From the NCBI GenBank assembly GCA_900095095.1, contig FMBT01000306.1, positions 474,233-538,232 on the forward strand: a stretch of DNA of 64,000 nucleotides, read 5' to 3'. Position numbers and translations under genes: made by a program. Positions 23,363-35,035 of this stretch are shown here, one piece after another. This stretch comes from Fragilariopsis cylindrus CCMP1102. Lineage: Eukaryota > Bacillariophyta > Bacillariophyceae > Bacillariales > Bacillariaceae. The notes under the pieces are model-generated. The model worked only from the letters and a program-made list of their open reading frames with translations, was not told the DNA's origin and did not search any database. Position 1 is the stretch's first letter; each line of letters begins with the position of its first letter.

Positions 23363-25529
23363 TCATACCTGATCTTCCACGATTTTTTCTAGTTCCTTGT
23401 TCTTTCTGGTGACTCCCGCTTTCTCCCCATTGGTAGGAGTTTCAATGGGAGAGGACATGGAATCGTTTTTACTACTACTATTATCTTTTGATCCTGCGAT
23501 ACAAAGTTCCTCGGATCTGTTAATGTTGTTGTCATCACTCTTTCCAGTACCGGCGCTCACTGATGCCTTCGCCGCCTCCAATTTTCTCGATGATACATCA
23601 CCTCCCTCTTCATTATCATCATTCCAAACCATTTCTGGTCGCGTTTCGTAGTCAGTTATTACCTGTGAACTCATATCTATTGGCAATCGCGACACGGGAC
23701 AAGGTTTACAGGCCGCTATATACCAGTTATGACAACATCCTTCATCGGCGTTGTTCTCAACCTGTCCAAATCGGTAGACGCCACGAACACGTTCGTTGGT
23801 TGTTTGAGCGACGGATATGATCATTCCATGAAAGCATAGAAGACTCGTTAAGGACCAGGCACAAAGCAAGGTAAAGCTTCCGAATAAGAATGTTAGTTTT
23901 ACTGATAGAATAGCCTTCCAAAGACGTTGCATATTCGAGATATTAATAGTTGTACCATCGTTATTGGTTACACTTTGAGACGTGTTTTGAAATGAATCTA
24001 CCAACACTTCAAAGGCACAAATTGTTGTAAGAATCGTCATAGCCGAAATACAAACTAAAAAGATAAAGAAGAATCGATGATTACGTTCTCCGATGCAGTT
24101 TCCTACCCACGGACAGTGGCTAATGAATTGAAAGAAAAGAACAGACAAACGATGGAAATAATTAGTAAATGAAAACAATTACATATTATAGTTGAAAGGA
24201 AAGGAAAAAGAAAACAGTCAGAAATATCATTATCAATATCCAAGAAAAAAGAAAATGATAGCTAAAAAATAAACGAGATGCGAACAAAATAATAATAGAT
24301 ACGTACTGATCAAATTTTGAAACACAAACATTGCACGAGTTACAATGTTTTGATCGGGGTGGTCGAAAAATGTTACAGGTACTGCAATACCGATACCCTA
24401 ATGGACCACCGAGAGGAACACCTTCCGGAACGGGAGCCTTAACTGGACTCGAAACGGGTGGAAGGATACCAGGATCCATCAATGCGGATACCCACAACAT
24501 GATCACCGATAAGGATCCTAATGCTACACTCCACCAAAAGAGTGGTTGTACGTGCCAATGCCATCCAGCACTATAATTATTATCATTATCATTATCAGAA
24601 TCGTTTCCGCTATTACTAGCAGAAATCTGCAGAATTGTCATTAACCAACCCGATCCGGGTACGACGTTATGTCCTAATTCTTCCATATGAGTCAATCGTG
24701 GTAATACGATGCAGAAATGTAATACGTATCCTAATGCAATTAATAGATTAGTAAATACTAATGAGGGTGCATCACTACCCAACATTAATTTACCACCACA
24801 AGCGAAGGCATGATTACCCATCCATGCTTCTGTTGCTGCAAATTTATCGGCTAATGTAAAACCACTAAAGTGTTGTCGCAGTGATTTTTTACGTGCCCAT
24901 CCAGAACGGCCACCAACAGAAACTAATATCCAATCACCTGATATGTCCGTTCCGTGTGAAGGAACTACTGCAGATCGACGTAATAATCCTGTTACGCCCG
25001 ATGTAACAACTGCAGCATTGCTCTGACTACCATTATTAGTACCTGACGAGGACGCACCAGGTCTTTTGTGTAATGCAACAATTGGTGTAATTGGTGTAGC
25101 ATTGAATCTATAATATCGTTGTACGGTTGGATTACTAGTATTAAAGTACAAATCGTGCGCCGATGGTGGCCGAGAAGGAAGTGGATGAACAAGATTGTCA
25201 CAGTTGCAGTTGTTGTTATTGTTTTCAGTATTGTTAACATTAGCTGTAGCACTTCCATTGGCGGTACCGTTGCCGTTGCCGTTGCTGCTGCTAGTAGACG
25301 TAGTGTGTTGTGAATATTGTCCATCGATGGTTGCACTTCCACCACCGAGTAAAGATGTCTTTTCTGTGACGGGTTCACCATTATTTTCCCCTTCTTCATT
25401 TGATAGGGACTTTTGTTTCATTGATGATGACGACGACGTCGACGACGACATCGTTGTATTATTATTGGAATTAACAACACCGTCATCTCCAGTTGCGGTC
25501 GAAAAGTAACTATTCAAATATGAATACAT
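23363..25529 (-). CDS. DHHC-type protein S-palmitoyltransferase
   Basis: Membrane S-acyltransferase that transfers palmitate to protein cysteines. Exon 1 is 24307-25529, the intron is 24120-24306 (GTACGT...TAG), and exon 2 is 23363-24119. The catalytic motif is built across the splice: KFDQ-side GAT CA joins C CAC TGT, giving [20 protein letters not shown]. The Cys-rich zinc domain before it is complete (YCSTCNIFRPPRSKHCNSCNVC). Four transmembrane helices flank the domain: two upstream (LIALGYVLHFCIVL, VALGSLSVIMLWVSAL) and two downstream. TTNERVRGVY is the family TTxE motif. The N-terminus (about 150 residues) is cytosolic, Asn/Ser-rich and low complexity. The C-terminus is acidic/Ser-rich and ends EDQV; a GTATGA after CAG leaves open a further 3' exon. 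Confidence 0.93.
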
Positions 25530-26288
25530 CACAAATTATAAATTAGTAGTCTGGCTGGGAATGGAATGGAATGAATAAAATAAATGAATGGATGAATGAA
25601 TGAATGATGACCAATCGATTGATTGGCAATTGGGAGAACCGATTTCTCGCTGTGGTACTGATTAAATTATTAGAGTCAGTTTATTGCTATGTCCTAAGTC
25701 GGCTTTATTGTTTTAGTTGAATTGAATTATCTTGTTTCGTTCCTCCGACCTCTTGATGTGCAGTACCGGTAGAGATAAATATTATCTCCTTACGCCGGAG
25801 ACTGGAGATTGGTTCTTCCTTCTTCCATTCATTTTGCTTTTGGTACAGTATGCCTTGCTGAGATCCAGGATTTTGTTTAAGCAAAAAAGCTACGTGCTGC
25901 TTGCTTTACGTCAACGAAATTTCAAATTGGGGTTGAGTTTTGGGGGATGAATTACGGAGTTTCTTCGGGCGATTTCTCAAGGGAATTTAAAATTCTTTTT
26001 GAGTGAGTCGCTGACAAAAATAAATCAACCCCTCGCCCCTTTGACTTTCGACGTCGGCGATGACACACAACTAATAACTTTACAAAAAAAAATCTATTGC
26101 TTTATGAATTATTGAATATGCAAAAAAAAAGTATTCTGACACCATAACTTGTCTTGTAATCAATCTCAAGAGCATCTGTACCGTACGTAGTGCTCCTACA
26201 AGTCAAGTCGAGAAGAACGAAATAAAGCAAAATCAAAAAAGAAGCAAAGAGGAGATCGACGACGAAGGAAAAAGAAAAAGAAAAAACT
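25530..26288. other. Divergent intergenic region
   Basis: It separates the DHHC gene (-) and the Rab gene (+). GAATGAATGAATGA tracts lie near 25565-25610 and poly-A stretches near 26080-26130. No convincing gene was seen. Confidence 0.45.
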
Positions 26289-27293
26289 ATGTCTTACAAC
26301 AACGCCCCTTACAACAACAACAACAACAACAACAACAATAGTAACAATAATTACAACATCAACAATGCAACAATGGTGGTATATAGTAATTACAAGAAGA
26401 CGCTCAAGATCGTTATATTAGGTGATTCTGGTGTTGGTAAAACATCATTAATGAATCGATATTCTACTGGAACATTTACAGGTCAATATAAGGCAACGAT
26501 CGGTGCTGACTTTTTAAGTAAAGATAATGTTGTTGTTACAGATAATTTATTTGGGACACGAACACTAACGACATTACAAATTTGGGATACAGCTGGTCAA
26601 GAACGATTCCAATCACTCGGAGTTGGTTTTTATCGTGGTGCTGATGCATGCTTATTAGTATATGATATAACTGATCCACATTCACTTGATAATTTAGATC
26701 ATTGGAGGAAAGAATTTTTAGATCAAGTGGGTGGTGGTATACAAGGATTAGGTGACGCATCAACACAATTCCCATTTGTCGTTGTTGGAAATAAAATGGA
26801 TAAGGTAAGTGAAACTGTAGTTGGGTTTGCGATGTACGATGTACTATACGTTGACATAAAATGATCTATTTCCAGTTAATGTTTCTCCCTTCTACATAAA
26901 CTGTTCTGCTCTTTTCTGTTCAATTTCTCTAACAAATATAATATGTGCATATTGTAAATTCAAATAATAAATGTTGCATCAATCCAAACTATTGAAATAT
27001 ATATATAGGCCCAAGATCGGTTGGTATCACGTGAACAGGCAGCTGATTGGTGTCGGTCGGCAGCGAGTAATACTATTATGGGATCACATCCATTACCACA
27101 CTTTGAAGCATCCGCAAAGACATCAGAATCCGTTGAGGAGGCATTCCAGGAAGCAGCGAGACGAGCATTAGTATATGAGGAATACAAAAAAAAATCACAA
27201 CCACAACTTTTTATTCCTCCTCCAATCAATTTACGGGGCCATAATAACAATGGTGGAAGTGGAAATACCAAGTCTCAACAACAATGTTGTTAA
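26289..27293 (+). CDS. Rab7-like small GTPase
   Basis: Rab GTPase for late endosome/vacuole traffic. Exons 26289-26804 and 27009-27293 (204-bp GTAAGT intron, phase 0) give 266 residues. The P-loop is [14 protein letters not shown]. The switch I region [13 protein letters not shown] and the switch II region [21 protein letters not shown] are both strongly Rab7-like. NKMDK fills the NKxD motif and EASAKTSE the SAK motif. The C-terminus ends QQQCC, a double-cysteine geranylgeranylation site. An unusual 28-residue Asn-rich leader precedes a second ATG at 26373 ([14 protein letters not shown]), which would give a normal Rab N-terminus; either could be used. The family's usual length is about 205 residues, and the excess lies in the leader and an extended insert before NKMD. 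Confidence 0.92.
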
Positions 27294-27683
27294 AATTTAC
27301 TTTTATTATTGTCTTAAAAATCTATAGAAAAGAACAGGATAATGTAGAATAAATATCCTGTACCCATCAGCGAAGCATTGAGTGAGGAAGAAGATCAATC
27401 TTACGATGCTTAACTACGGGATCTACGTAGGTTATTTGTTGCGACCACGATGGATGCAAATGAACCATATTTCGTTGTTGTGACAAAAGAATGAGAGTAA
27501 AGTTTGATTTGATGATAGAAAAATTGAATTTCAAGTAATGTGCAATAGTGTAAATCACAGAAAATAATATTTTTTTGGAAAATTGGATTTATTTAAAATG
27601 ATATTCTATTGGTTGATTGATATGATAGTAAAATGATATTGAATAGTAGAGTAGGACAGCTTTCGTTGATTACTGCTTTTGCC
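27294..27683. other. Spacer between convergent Rab and pyruvate carboxylase genes
   Basis: AT-rich 3' flanks of both genes. No gene or repeat of note. Confidence 0.4.
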
Positions 27684-30600
27684 TTATTCAATTTCGATCA
27701 ATAAATCGTCGCCATCAACCTTATCACCGACATTTACGACGATTCTCGTTACCACACCAGTTGATGTTGCTGGAACCGATGTTTCCATTTTCATGGCTGA
27801 AAGGGTGGCAACAGTATCTCCCTCTTTGATTTTATCTCCGACCTTGACTTTGATACCAACAACAACCCCGGGCATAGGACTGCCTACGGTTCCAGGTGCT
27901 CCTGCCTTTTCTCTGACCCCACCCTCAACTTCTGCGCTATGGTCTGTCACGGACATATAGTATGGTTCACCGTTAACCTCGAACAAGACTTCGCGCGATC
28001 CATTTTCATCTACGTCTTGAATGGCAACCATTTTGATAACTCTTGATCGTCCCTTGCCCAATTCAAGATCGACTTCCTGACCGACTTTCATTGGATTCAA
28101 AAATAATTCTGTAGGAAGAATATCAGTATCACCATATACTACTTGGTAGTCCTTCCAATCTTTAAACACCCCAGGATAGAGTGCGTACGAAAGCAAATCC
28201 TTTTCATCGATATTTTCTTCGCCATATGCCTTATACAAAGCTTCACGTTCTTTTTCAAAATCGTAATCCTTGAGGAAACTTCCGGGTCGACCTTCGACGG
28301 GTTCCAACCCACGTGATTTCAAGACCTTCGTACGGAGTGGTTCTGGGAAACCACCAGGTGGAATACCAATATCTCCTCGCAAGAAGTTCACAACCGAATC
28401 GGGAAACGCCAAAGTTTCTGCTTGATCCAATACGTCTTTACCCTCAAGATTCTGTTGGACCATGAACTGTGCCAAATCCCCAACAACCTTTGAAGAAGGA
28501 GTGACCTTGGGGATATCACCCAATACAATATTTGCCTCGGCATATTTACGCTTGATTTCAGGCCATCGTTCAGTCAATCCAAGTTGTTTCGATTGGAAGA
28601 GTAGATTGGTGTATTGTCCACCGGGAATTTCATGCTGGTAAACGTCCGAACTTCCACTTAACTGACCTGATTCGAATGGAGCGTACAGAGAACGAACGTT
28701 CTCCCAATATGTGTTGAGTGGTGCCAGTTGTGCCATCTCTAGTCCGGTATCAAGATCGGTACCTCGTAGATTAGCAGCAATTGCACCAATGGATGGCTGA
28801 GAGGTCATGCCTGACATGGCATCAATAGCTCCATCAACAACATCGGCACCGGCCTCGGCAGCAGCCAACATGGAAGCGACACCACTACCAGCTGTGTCGT
28901 GCGTGTGAACATGGATCGGAATGTCTGGAAATTCTGCTCGCAATGCGGAAACCAAAAGCGTAGCCGCTCTTGGCGTGAGAAGCCCAGCCATATCCTAACA
29001 AACAAGGCAAACACATTTTGTTAGTATCGTTGCAATTCAGTCCATTGAAAAGTGATAACCGTTTCTCTATCTCTCAGTGAGATAATATCGAAATTGAATT
29101 ATTATAGTCAGTTAAATTTTTGCGCGTACCTTGATAGCCAAAGAATGAGAACCCATATCGACCAACTCCCGTCCAAGTTTCATGTAGTATTCTAAATTGT
29201 ATTTTCCCTTGGACGGATCGGCAACGTCACCGGTATAACTCATGGTACCCTCAACAAATCCACCAGCCTTACCTGCGGCGTCGACACCTAATTTCAAGTT
29301 ATCAAGGTAATTCAATGAGTCAAAGACACGGAAAACATCAATTCCAGAGTCTTTTGCCTGCTGGCAAAACTTATAATTGACATTGTCAGCATAGTTAGTG
29401 TAGCCAACAGCGTTAGCACCGCGCAACAACATTTGAAAGGGAATATCGGGAACCTTCTCTCTGAGTGATTCCAACCGCTTCCATGGGCATTCATGTAGGA
29501 AACGCATGGCCACGTCAAATGTCGCACCTAAACAGCAAAAATGATTGAGTAGCAATATGTCGCAACGTTAGAAAGATCAGAACTATAATGACAATGATGG
29601 AGGATATTACCTAGAGAAATTTTCACACTTACCACCCCACATTTCAAGAGAAAAAGCATTCGCCATGGCCTCGTTGGTAGCTTCTGAGCATCGTTCGAAT
29701 TCTTGCGTTCGCATACGAGTGGCAAGTAACGATTGATGAGCGTCACGCCAGGTCGTATCCATGATCAAAAGTCCCTTGTTGTCCCGAACGGCCTTCGCCA
29801 TACCTTCAGGACCTTCATTCAGCAGAATACTACGCAAACTTCTTTCCTTTTTAACACTAGTAGATTTAGGAACAACAGGACGAGGGATACTCGTTGTGGC
29901 TCCAGATGCGAGTCTGTTGACATCAACGCCTAGTTCAGGTGGATGTCCATTGACGGCTAGATTAGCCAAGTAGCGGAGACGGCGTTCAGAAGAACCTAGC
30001 TTTTTAGGGTCAGCTTGGAATTCGTTGGCGAATTGCCACATTGATGTGGATGTTTTTTTCAGTCCAGGGTGTTCGTCAATAAATGCGGTGGTAAGTTCTC
30101 CATTTGTGAAATCTGGATGTTGGAGGCAATTCAATAGGAACGGGATGTTAGTCTTGACACCGCGGATACGACATTCCTGCAACACACGGCTCATACGCGC
30201 CGTTGCTTCCTCAAAGTTCGATCCTCTAACCGTGTACTTGACGATCATGGAATCGAAGAAGGGAGTAATTTTAAGGCCCGAATATCCAACACCGTCCATT
30301 CGAACACCACAACCAGCCGCGTGACGGTAGAGGGAAATGGTACCAGTATCTGGAGCGAAATCACGCTCGGGGTTTTCCGTAGTAATTCGACATTGAATAG
30401 CCACGCCTCTGCAACAAAAAGAAAGTTAAGGGGGGTAACAGGAACCATTGAGTCTCAAAGAATACAATATGCTAAGATACAACCGCTTTGTTGTGAAGAA
30501 GTAGTTCATCTGATATCAAATTTTCGAACAAAAGCACCAATAGCACAAATACCAACAAAAGCGAGAAAGGCGTACAAGCACACACACACACACAAATAAT

Positions 30601-31890
30601 CATCATCGTATTCGTATAATTACAGTAGGAAGTAAAATATCAACGTTACGATCACAAAATATGAGCTAATATTTACGTACCTTGCCGAGATATTTTCTTG
30701 GATAAGACCAGCTTCCTCCAACGTTGCACCAGCGGCAATTTTCATTGAGCTTGAACCAAATCAATACCGGTAACTTCTTCTGTGACAGTATGTTCGACTT
30801 GGATTCGTGGATTGACCTCAATGAAGTATGGACGCATTTCTGATCGACCAAAAATTCGACCGTTCCAGCGTTCTTGTACTTAGCCTCCGACGTAATTTGA
30901 CAGCGTAGTCTTGAAGTTGTACCCGTAATTCCATTGGTAATGTAAAGGCTGGTGCCATTTCAATGACCTTTTGATGACGACGTTGAATGGAGCAATCACG
31001 TTCCCACAAATGAACGACGTTACCAGTTCCGTCACCGATGACTTGTACCTCAATATGACGGGGTCGATCAACGAATCGTTCGATGAAGACAGATCCGTCT
31101 CCAAAACTGGTAAGGGCTTCCGAACTAGCGGATTCGAATAACGAAACCAAATCTTCCATCCTTTTAACAACTCGCATACCTTTACCACCACCTCCCATGG
31201 AGGCCTTAATAATGACGGTAGTCCAATCCCCTCAACGAATTCGACAACCTCCTCTGAAGTTCTCAATGCACCGTCACTTCCTGGAACGACTGGCACTCCA
31301 GCATTGATGGCAGCTATTCGTGCCGATGTTTTATCAGCAAATCGATTTAAATTTTCAACGGTCGGTCCAACAAACGCGATATCGGCATCAGCACAAGCTT
31401 GTGCAAATTCGGGTGATTCAGAAAGGAATCCATACCCAGGATGGATCGCATCAACATCCGCATCCTTCGCAATCTGAATAATTTGATCAATATCAAGATA
31501 TGCAGATATCGGTGTTGCGTCATCTTCCTTTTCCAACAAAAAGGATCGATCAGCACCCCATCTGTGTTGCGAATATTTATCTTCATTAACATAAATACCG
31601 ACCGTTCCAGCATTCATTTCTGTGGCGGCTCGCATGATACGGACAGCAATTTCGGCACGATTGGCCGCCATAATGTTCTTAAAGAAGAATTTTTCGGACG
31701 ATGGAGAAGATACCGACGGTGCGGAGGATGTTGCTTCCTTCTCTACTGTTTCACGAAGCAACGTCGGCGACGACGACGATACCTTCGAACCGACTGAAGA
31801 AAATGGACCCGTGAAGGCATCCACTGCGTTGTTATTGTTGTTGCATAGAGCCAAAGTGGCAAGGAACGCCGCAGATAATTTCCACATCAT
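27684..31890 (-). CDS. Pyruvate carboxylase (biotin enzyme), probably plastid- or ER-routed
   Basis: Converts pyruvate, bicarbonate and ATP to oxaloacetate. Exons are 30681-31890, 29633-30408, 29130-29527 and 27684-28994; introns are 272, 105 and 135 bp (GTACGT, GTAAGT, GTACGC). Biotin carboxylase comes first ([30 protein letters not shown], then ATP-binding [10 protein letters not shown]). The carboxyltransferase follows ([17 protein letters not shown], and LAIKDMAGLL with the carboxylated Lys across an intron). The biotinyl domain ends [12 protein letters not shown]. The N-terminus is a signal peptide followed by AVDAFTGPF, an ASAFAP-like plastid motif. Exon 1 carries four 1-bp losses (near 31222, 30893, 30839, 30750). 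With these corrected the protein is about 1232 residues, normal for the family. Confidence 0.95.
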
Positions 31891-32671
31891 GGTACAAGTA
31901 CAGTAGGTGGTAACTACACAAACGAAAGATAGTCGACAACTATGCTATGTCGTCGAGTGGACTCGAATCAACCAGGTAAAGGGAACTGGTATGATCTTTT
32001 CTGTCTATATTTAATGATCACTAACGTACTGCAAACAATAATTGAAGTTTCAATCGAAAGCAGAATACCGGCAGCTAGTAGTAGGCTAGACGACAATCAA
32101 TCTATTTTTCTTGAATTTTGTTGAGTGCAACGGTCGAATCATCGAATCAAAAAATGCTTCACCGATAGTCTTCATTGGCAGATTACGACATGATGCGTAT
32201 TTATACGTAGATTGCCGATTAAAAAACATAAAAGTAAAAATAAAAACAAAGATGTGTGGTAGAAAATAGGCTTCAAATAAATGGCTTCCCGTACATATTC
32301 TACTGACGTCATATAACAGAACAAACCTTGTTAACTTATGCCGGAAGACGGTATTCGCGGCATTATGGCGCGAATGAATGAATCTTGTGAGGGGGTACTC
32401 GGGATTGATTCGATTCACCTTTCATCGACTGATCAATTATTATATAGCCATTCGATAAGCCGGTTATGGCACGGTATGATCATATATATTATTTGAACTA
32501 TGTTTATGTTGTTTTGTTTCGGCTTATTACGAATACTGGTATGGCTAATTTTATGTCAAATCAATAATCCAAGCCAAGCGCCAAGCCCAACACACAACAC
32601 AAAAGTCAGTGCACTTGAATTGCCCACTTAATCTTTGATCTTTTGTCTTCGCCTTGTCTTGCCTTTAGCGA
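31891..32671. other. Divergent intergenic region
   Basis: It lies between the starts of pyruvate carboxylase (-) and the MntP-like carrier (+). AT-rich; no gene was seen. Confidence 0.4.
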
Positions 32672-33712
32672 ATGGATTTGATCATTAAAATTTTGTCTTA
32701 CCGGCCAGTGCTTGCTGCTGAAAAAGCCAATAATAAATCGACGATTGATTCATCTAATTGTTCGATAATGGTTCTTTATTTAGAGGCATTCATATTAGCG
32801 TTGGCCTCATCGACTGATAATTTCATGGTTGGTTTATCTGTTGGTATTACAAATCGTCATCTTTCAGTGAGTGTGAACGTATTGATCTCAATATGTAATG
32901 CAGCAGGTGCTTGGTTGGCAAGTATTGGAGGTAATATAATAGGTGAAAATCTTCCATCATTTGTATCACCCCTATTATCGGCTATAACATTCGGCGGATT
33001 AGCATTACAAGAATTTTTAGAATTTATACGAACAGTACAAAGAAAAAAACAACGTCGACGACAGAAACAACAACGGGGAAACGAGAACAACGACGTTATT
33101 GCAAAAATAATTTCAGTGACATTTCCAACAGTAGCAGCCGCTGTGATAGTGGCACAAGCTTGGATATTTCCCGTGCGTTGCAATTGGCTTTCCCTATGAA
33201 ATAAATAATTTAGCTGGTGGTGTGGCAGGTACGTGGTTTTATCATATAATATAAGCAGTTGTGAATGCAGATTCAAATGCAATTTTTAAAATGTAGTTTT
33301 CTGTTTTCTGAAGTATACATATATTACCTTTCATTTCGTTTGTGCTTGGTTCGCCTCGCCCTTTTCCATTATTTCTACCTATTTTTGCTCACTATTTTTC
33401 TTGTCGTAAAATGTAATCATCTTTAATTTACCTTTCTATCGATTTTGGTTTGTAGGTGGTGCGATCGGTGTTTCTCCTTTACAGGCGGGTATTTTTGGAT
33501 TACTAGCATCATTCTTAACAATGGCACTCGGTCATTCGATTGGACTGTATTTCACAAGGTTATCGAATAATAATAATGATAAAAATAAAAATGAAACACC
33601 CGGTGCTTCTCGAAGTATACTGCTGGATCCGTCATTAGTGAGTGCCAGTTTATTAGGAATACTTTGTCTCGTGTCATTACAAGAGCTGCTGTCGTCATTA
33701 ACATCGCCGTGA
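32672..33712 (+). CDS. MntP/YtaF-type (DUF204) transporter
   Basis: Six-helix carrier of the family that includes bacterial MntP manganese exporters; the substrate here is inferred. Exons 32672-33228 and 33456-33712 flank a 227-bp GTACGT intron. The first repeat carries LEAFILALASSTDNFMVGLS, with the family Asp/Asn pair, and the second carries LQAGIFGLLASFLTMALGHS. The junction helix reads INNLAGGVAGGAIGVSP, highly typical. A basic loop (KKQRRRQKQQRG) separates the repeats. Two 1-bp losses near 33160 (GCTTGG) and 33198 (CCTATGAAA) break exon 1; corrected, the sequence reads QALDISRALQLAFPMEINN. The leader before MVLYLEAF (about 32 residues) has no clear targeting signal. The family is mostly prokaryotic, so old transfer is possible, but the intron shows nuclear residence. 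Confidence 0.8.
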
Positions 33713-34312
33713 AGGAAAACTCAAGTTATCATGCTGGGAATGTATACATGAAATAGTGAAACAGTACGAACAAATCCAATATATATGCGACGACGACGCT
33801 CTCGTATAATACACAACAAATACAGCATACATCATACAGTGTAATCAGGCCGAAGAAGGAAAATTTCAAAATAAACTGTTGCATCCTGGACAAGTAATGC
33901 CTACTACGGAAGAGATATATAGTTGTATCCTACTATTACATTGGTTCATTTGTATCGAAGGTTTCGCTGTACGAAGTTTCGAATCGAATATTCAAGATGA
34001 ACTTGTCGTCGTCGTCGTCGTCGTATTAGTAGTGTTAGCCCTCCCATTAATCGAGATGATTTTCTCCTTCCGAGGAATGATGAAAATCCTAACCTATTTA
34101 CATCTAAATCGCTTATATACAGTTGGTAGTATTTTAAATACAGTACAGCGAGAAAGCTAGTCTAAGAATTCCTAACGTTACTATCTTGTAATAATAATAT
34201 TACTACTGATTTTTATTTTTACATCTATTTTATAATGTACTTCGCGCAATATGCATGCCTGGCCGTTCCTTTCTTATCAGTCCTTCGCGCTATTTCGCAT
34301 GTAACTGTAAAG
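33713..34312. other. Spacer between convergent genes
   Basis: It contains a GTC run near 34008-34025 and otherwise AT-rich sequence. The minus strand was checked for a continuation of the RNase II-like gene and none was found. Confidence 0.45.
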
Positions 34313-35035
34313 TTAGACCAAGCAAATGTCGTTTTGTGCATGGTCTGCATCCATACAAAATGCTCTCTTAGTAGTTTCGACTGTCTTTCTTGCCTTAACT
34401 TTGAACGATGAGATACGTCCATGATCTTTCAAATCCTTGAAGAAGATATGCGCGACATCACTCTGTAATAAACGCCATGCCTTGTACGTTTCGATAGCTG
34501 ATGCAGAATGCGAATGAACGAGCTCGATTAGGTCGTTGGGTGTAACATCATGATCATCTGCAGTTTCTAATGCATCTTCCCATGCAAGTTCTAAAATTTC
34601 TGGTGAAATATCCAACTGTGTTTGTAATTCATCATCGGATGCCTTTTGTGCATCACAAAATTCTTGATATAACTTATTAGCAGGTCCAGGTGAATTAGGT
34701 GGAATCATTGTAAAATGGACAGCCTTATCGGCAATTTGAAAATGTTTCCCATCACTGTCTGTAACATCATAACGAGTACCACCGTTTGATTTGTGTTCAA
34801 TGTTTGTAATCTTTCCAATATGTGTACGATGTTTCTTTTCTTCAAATTCAACAAATGTACCAACTGGAAATGAAGGTTGATAATTTTGTTTCGTGTCCGA
34901 TGATGATCCTTCATCGGCATTTTTCTTAGAATCCAAGCATAAAATCCGATTATGATTCCTGGTAGACACAGGAAGAAAAGATCGAACAGAACCTAAAGCT
35001 AGGAACGATAGAGTCAGAAAGGTTCTCGTAAACAT
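34313..35035 (-). CDS. Plastid-type protein with RNase II/R N-terminal region only
   Basis: The 240-residue product starts at MFTRTFLTLSFLALG, a signal peptide followed by SVRSFLPVSTR, a plastid-type motif. The mature part begins with a small beta-barrel-like module (GTFVEFEEKKHRTHIGKITN...YDVTDSDGKHFQI). A helical region follows (ISPEILELAWEDALE...TPNDLIELVHSHSASAIETYKAWRLLQSDVAHIFF). This order matches the N-terminal part of plant plastid and cyanobacterial RNase II/R enzymes. The catalytic RNB domain is absent: the frame ends DICLV-stop and nothing like RNB follows on this strand before 33.7 kb. It may be a truncated gene, a split gene or a stand-alone adaptor. Assignment rests on remembered family sequence patterns. 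Confidence 0.55.
   Translation of the reverse strand: MFTRTFLTLSFLALGSVRSFLPVSTRNHNRILCLDSKKNADEGSSSDTKQNYQPSFPVGTFVEFEEKKHRTHIGKITNIEHKSNGGTRYDVTDSDGKHFQIADKAVHFTMIPPNSPGPANKLYQEFCDAQKASDDELQTQLDISPEILELAWEDALETADDHDVTPNDLIELVHSHSASAIETYKAWRLLQSDVAHIFFKDLKDHGRISSFKVKARKTVETTKRAFCMDADHAQNDICLV

Noticed and set aside
25732-25950. 72-residue plus-strand frame with a hydrophobic segment
   Set aside because: It has no ATG at its start, no similarity I recognise, and lies in a divergent promoter region.
30835-31230. Pyruvate carboxylase as a pseudogene because of four breaks
   Set aside because: All catalytic motifs, splice sites and phases are intact and each break needs one base; the pattern matches breaks in unrelated genes.
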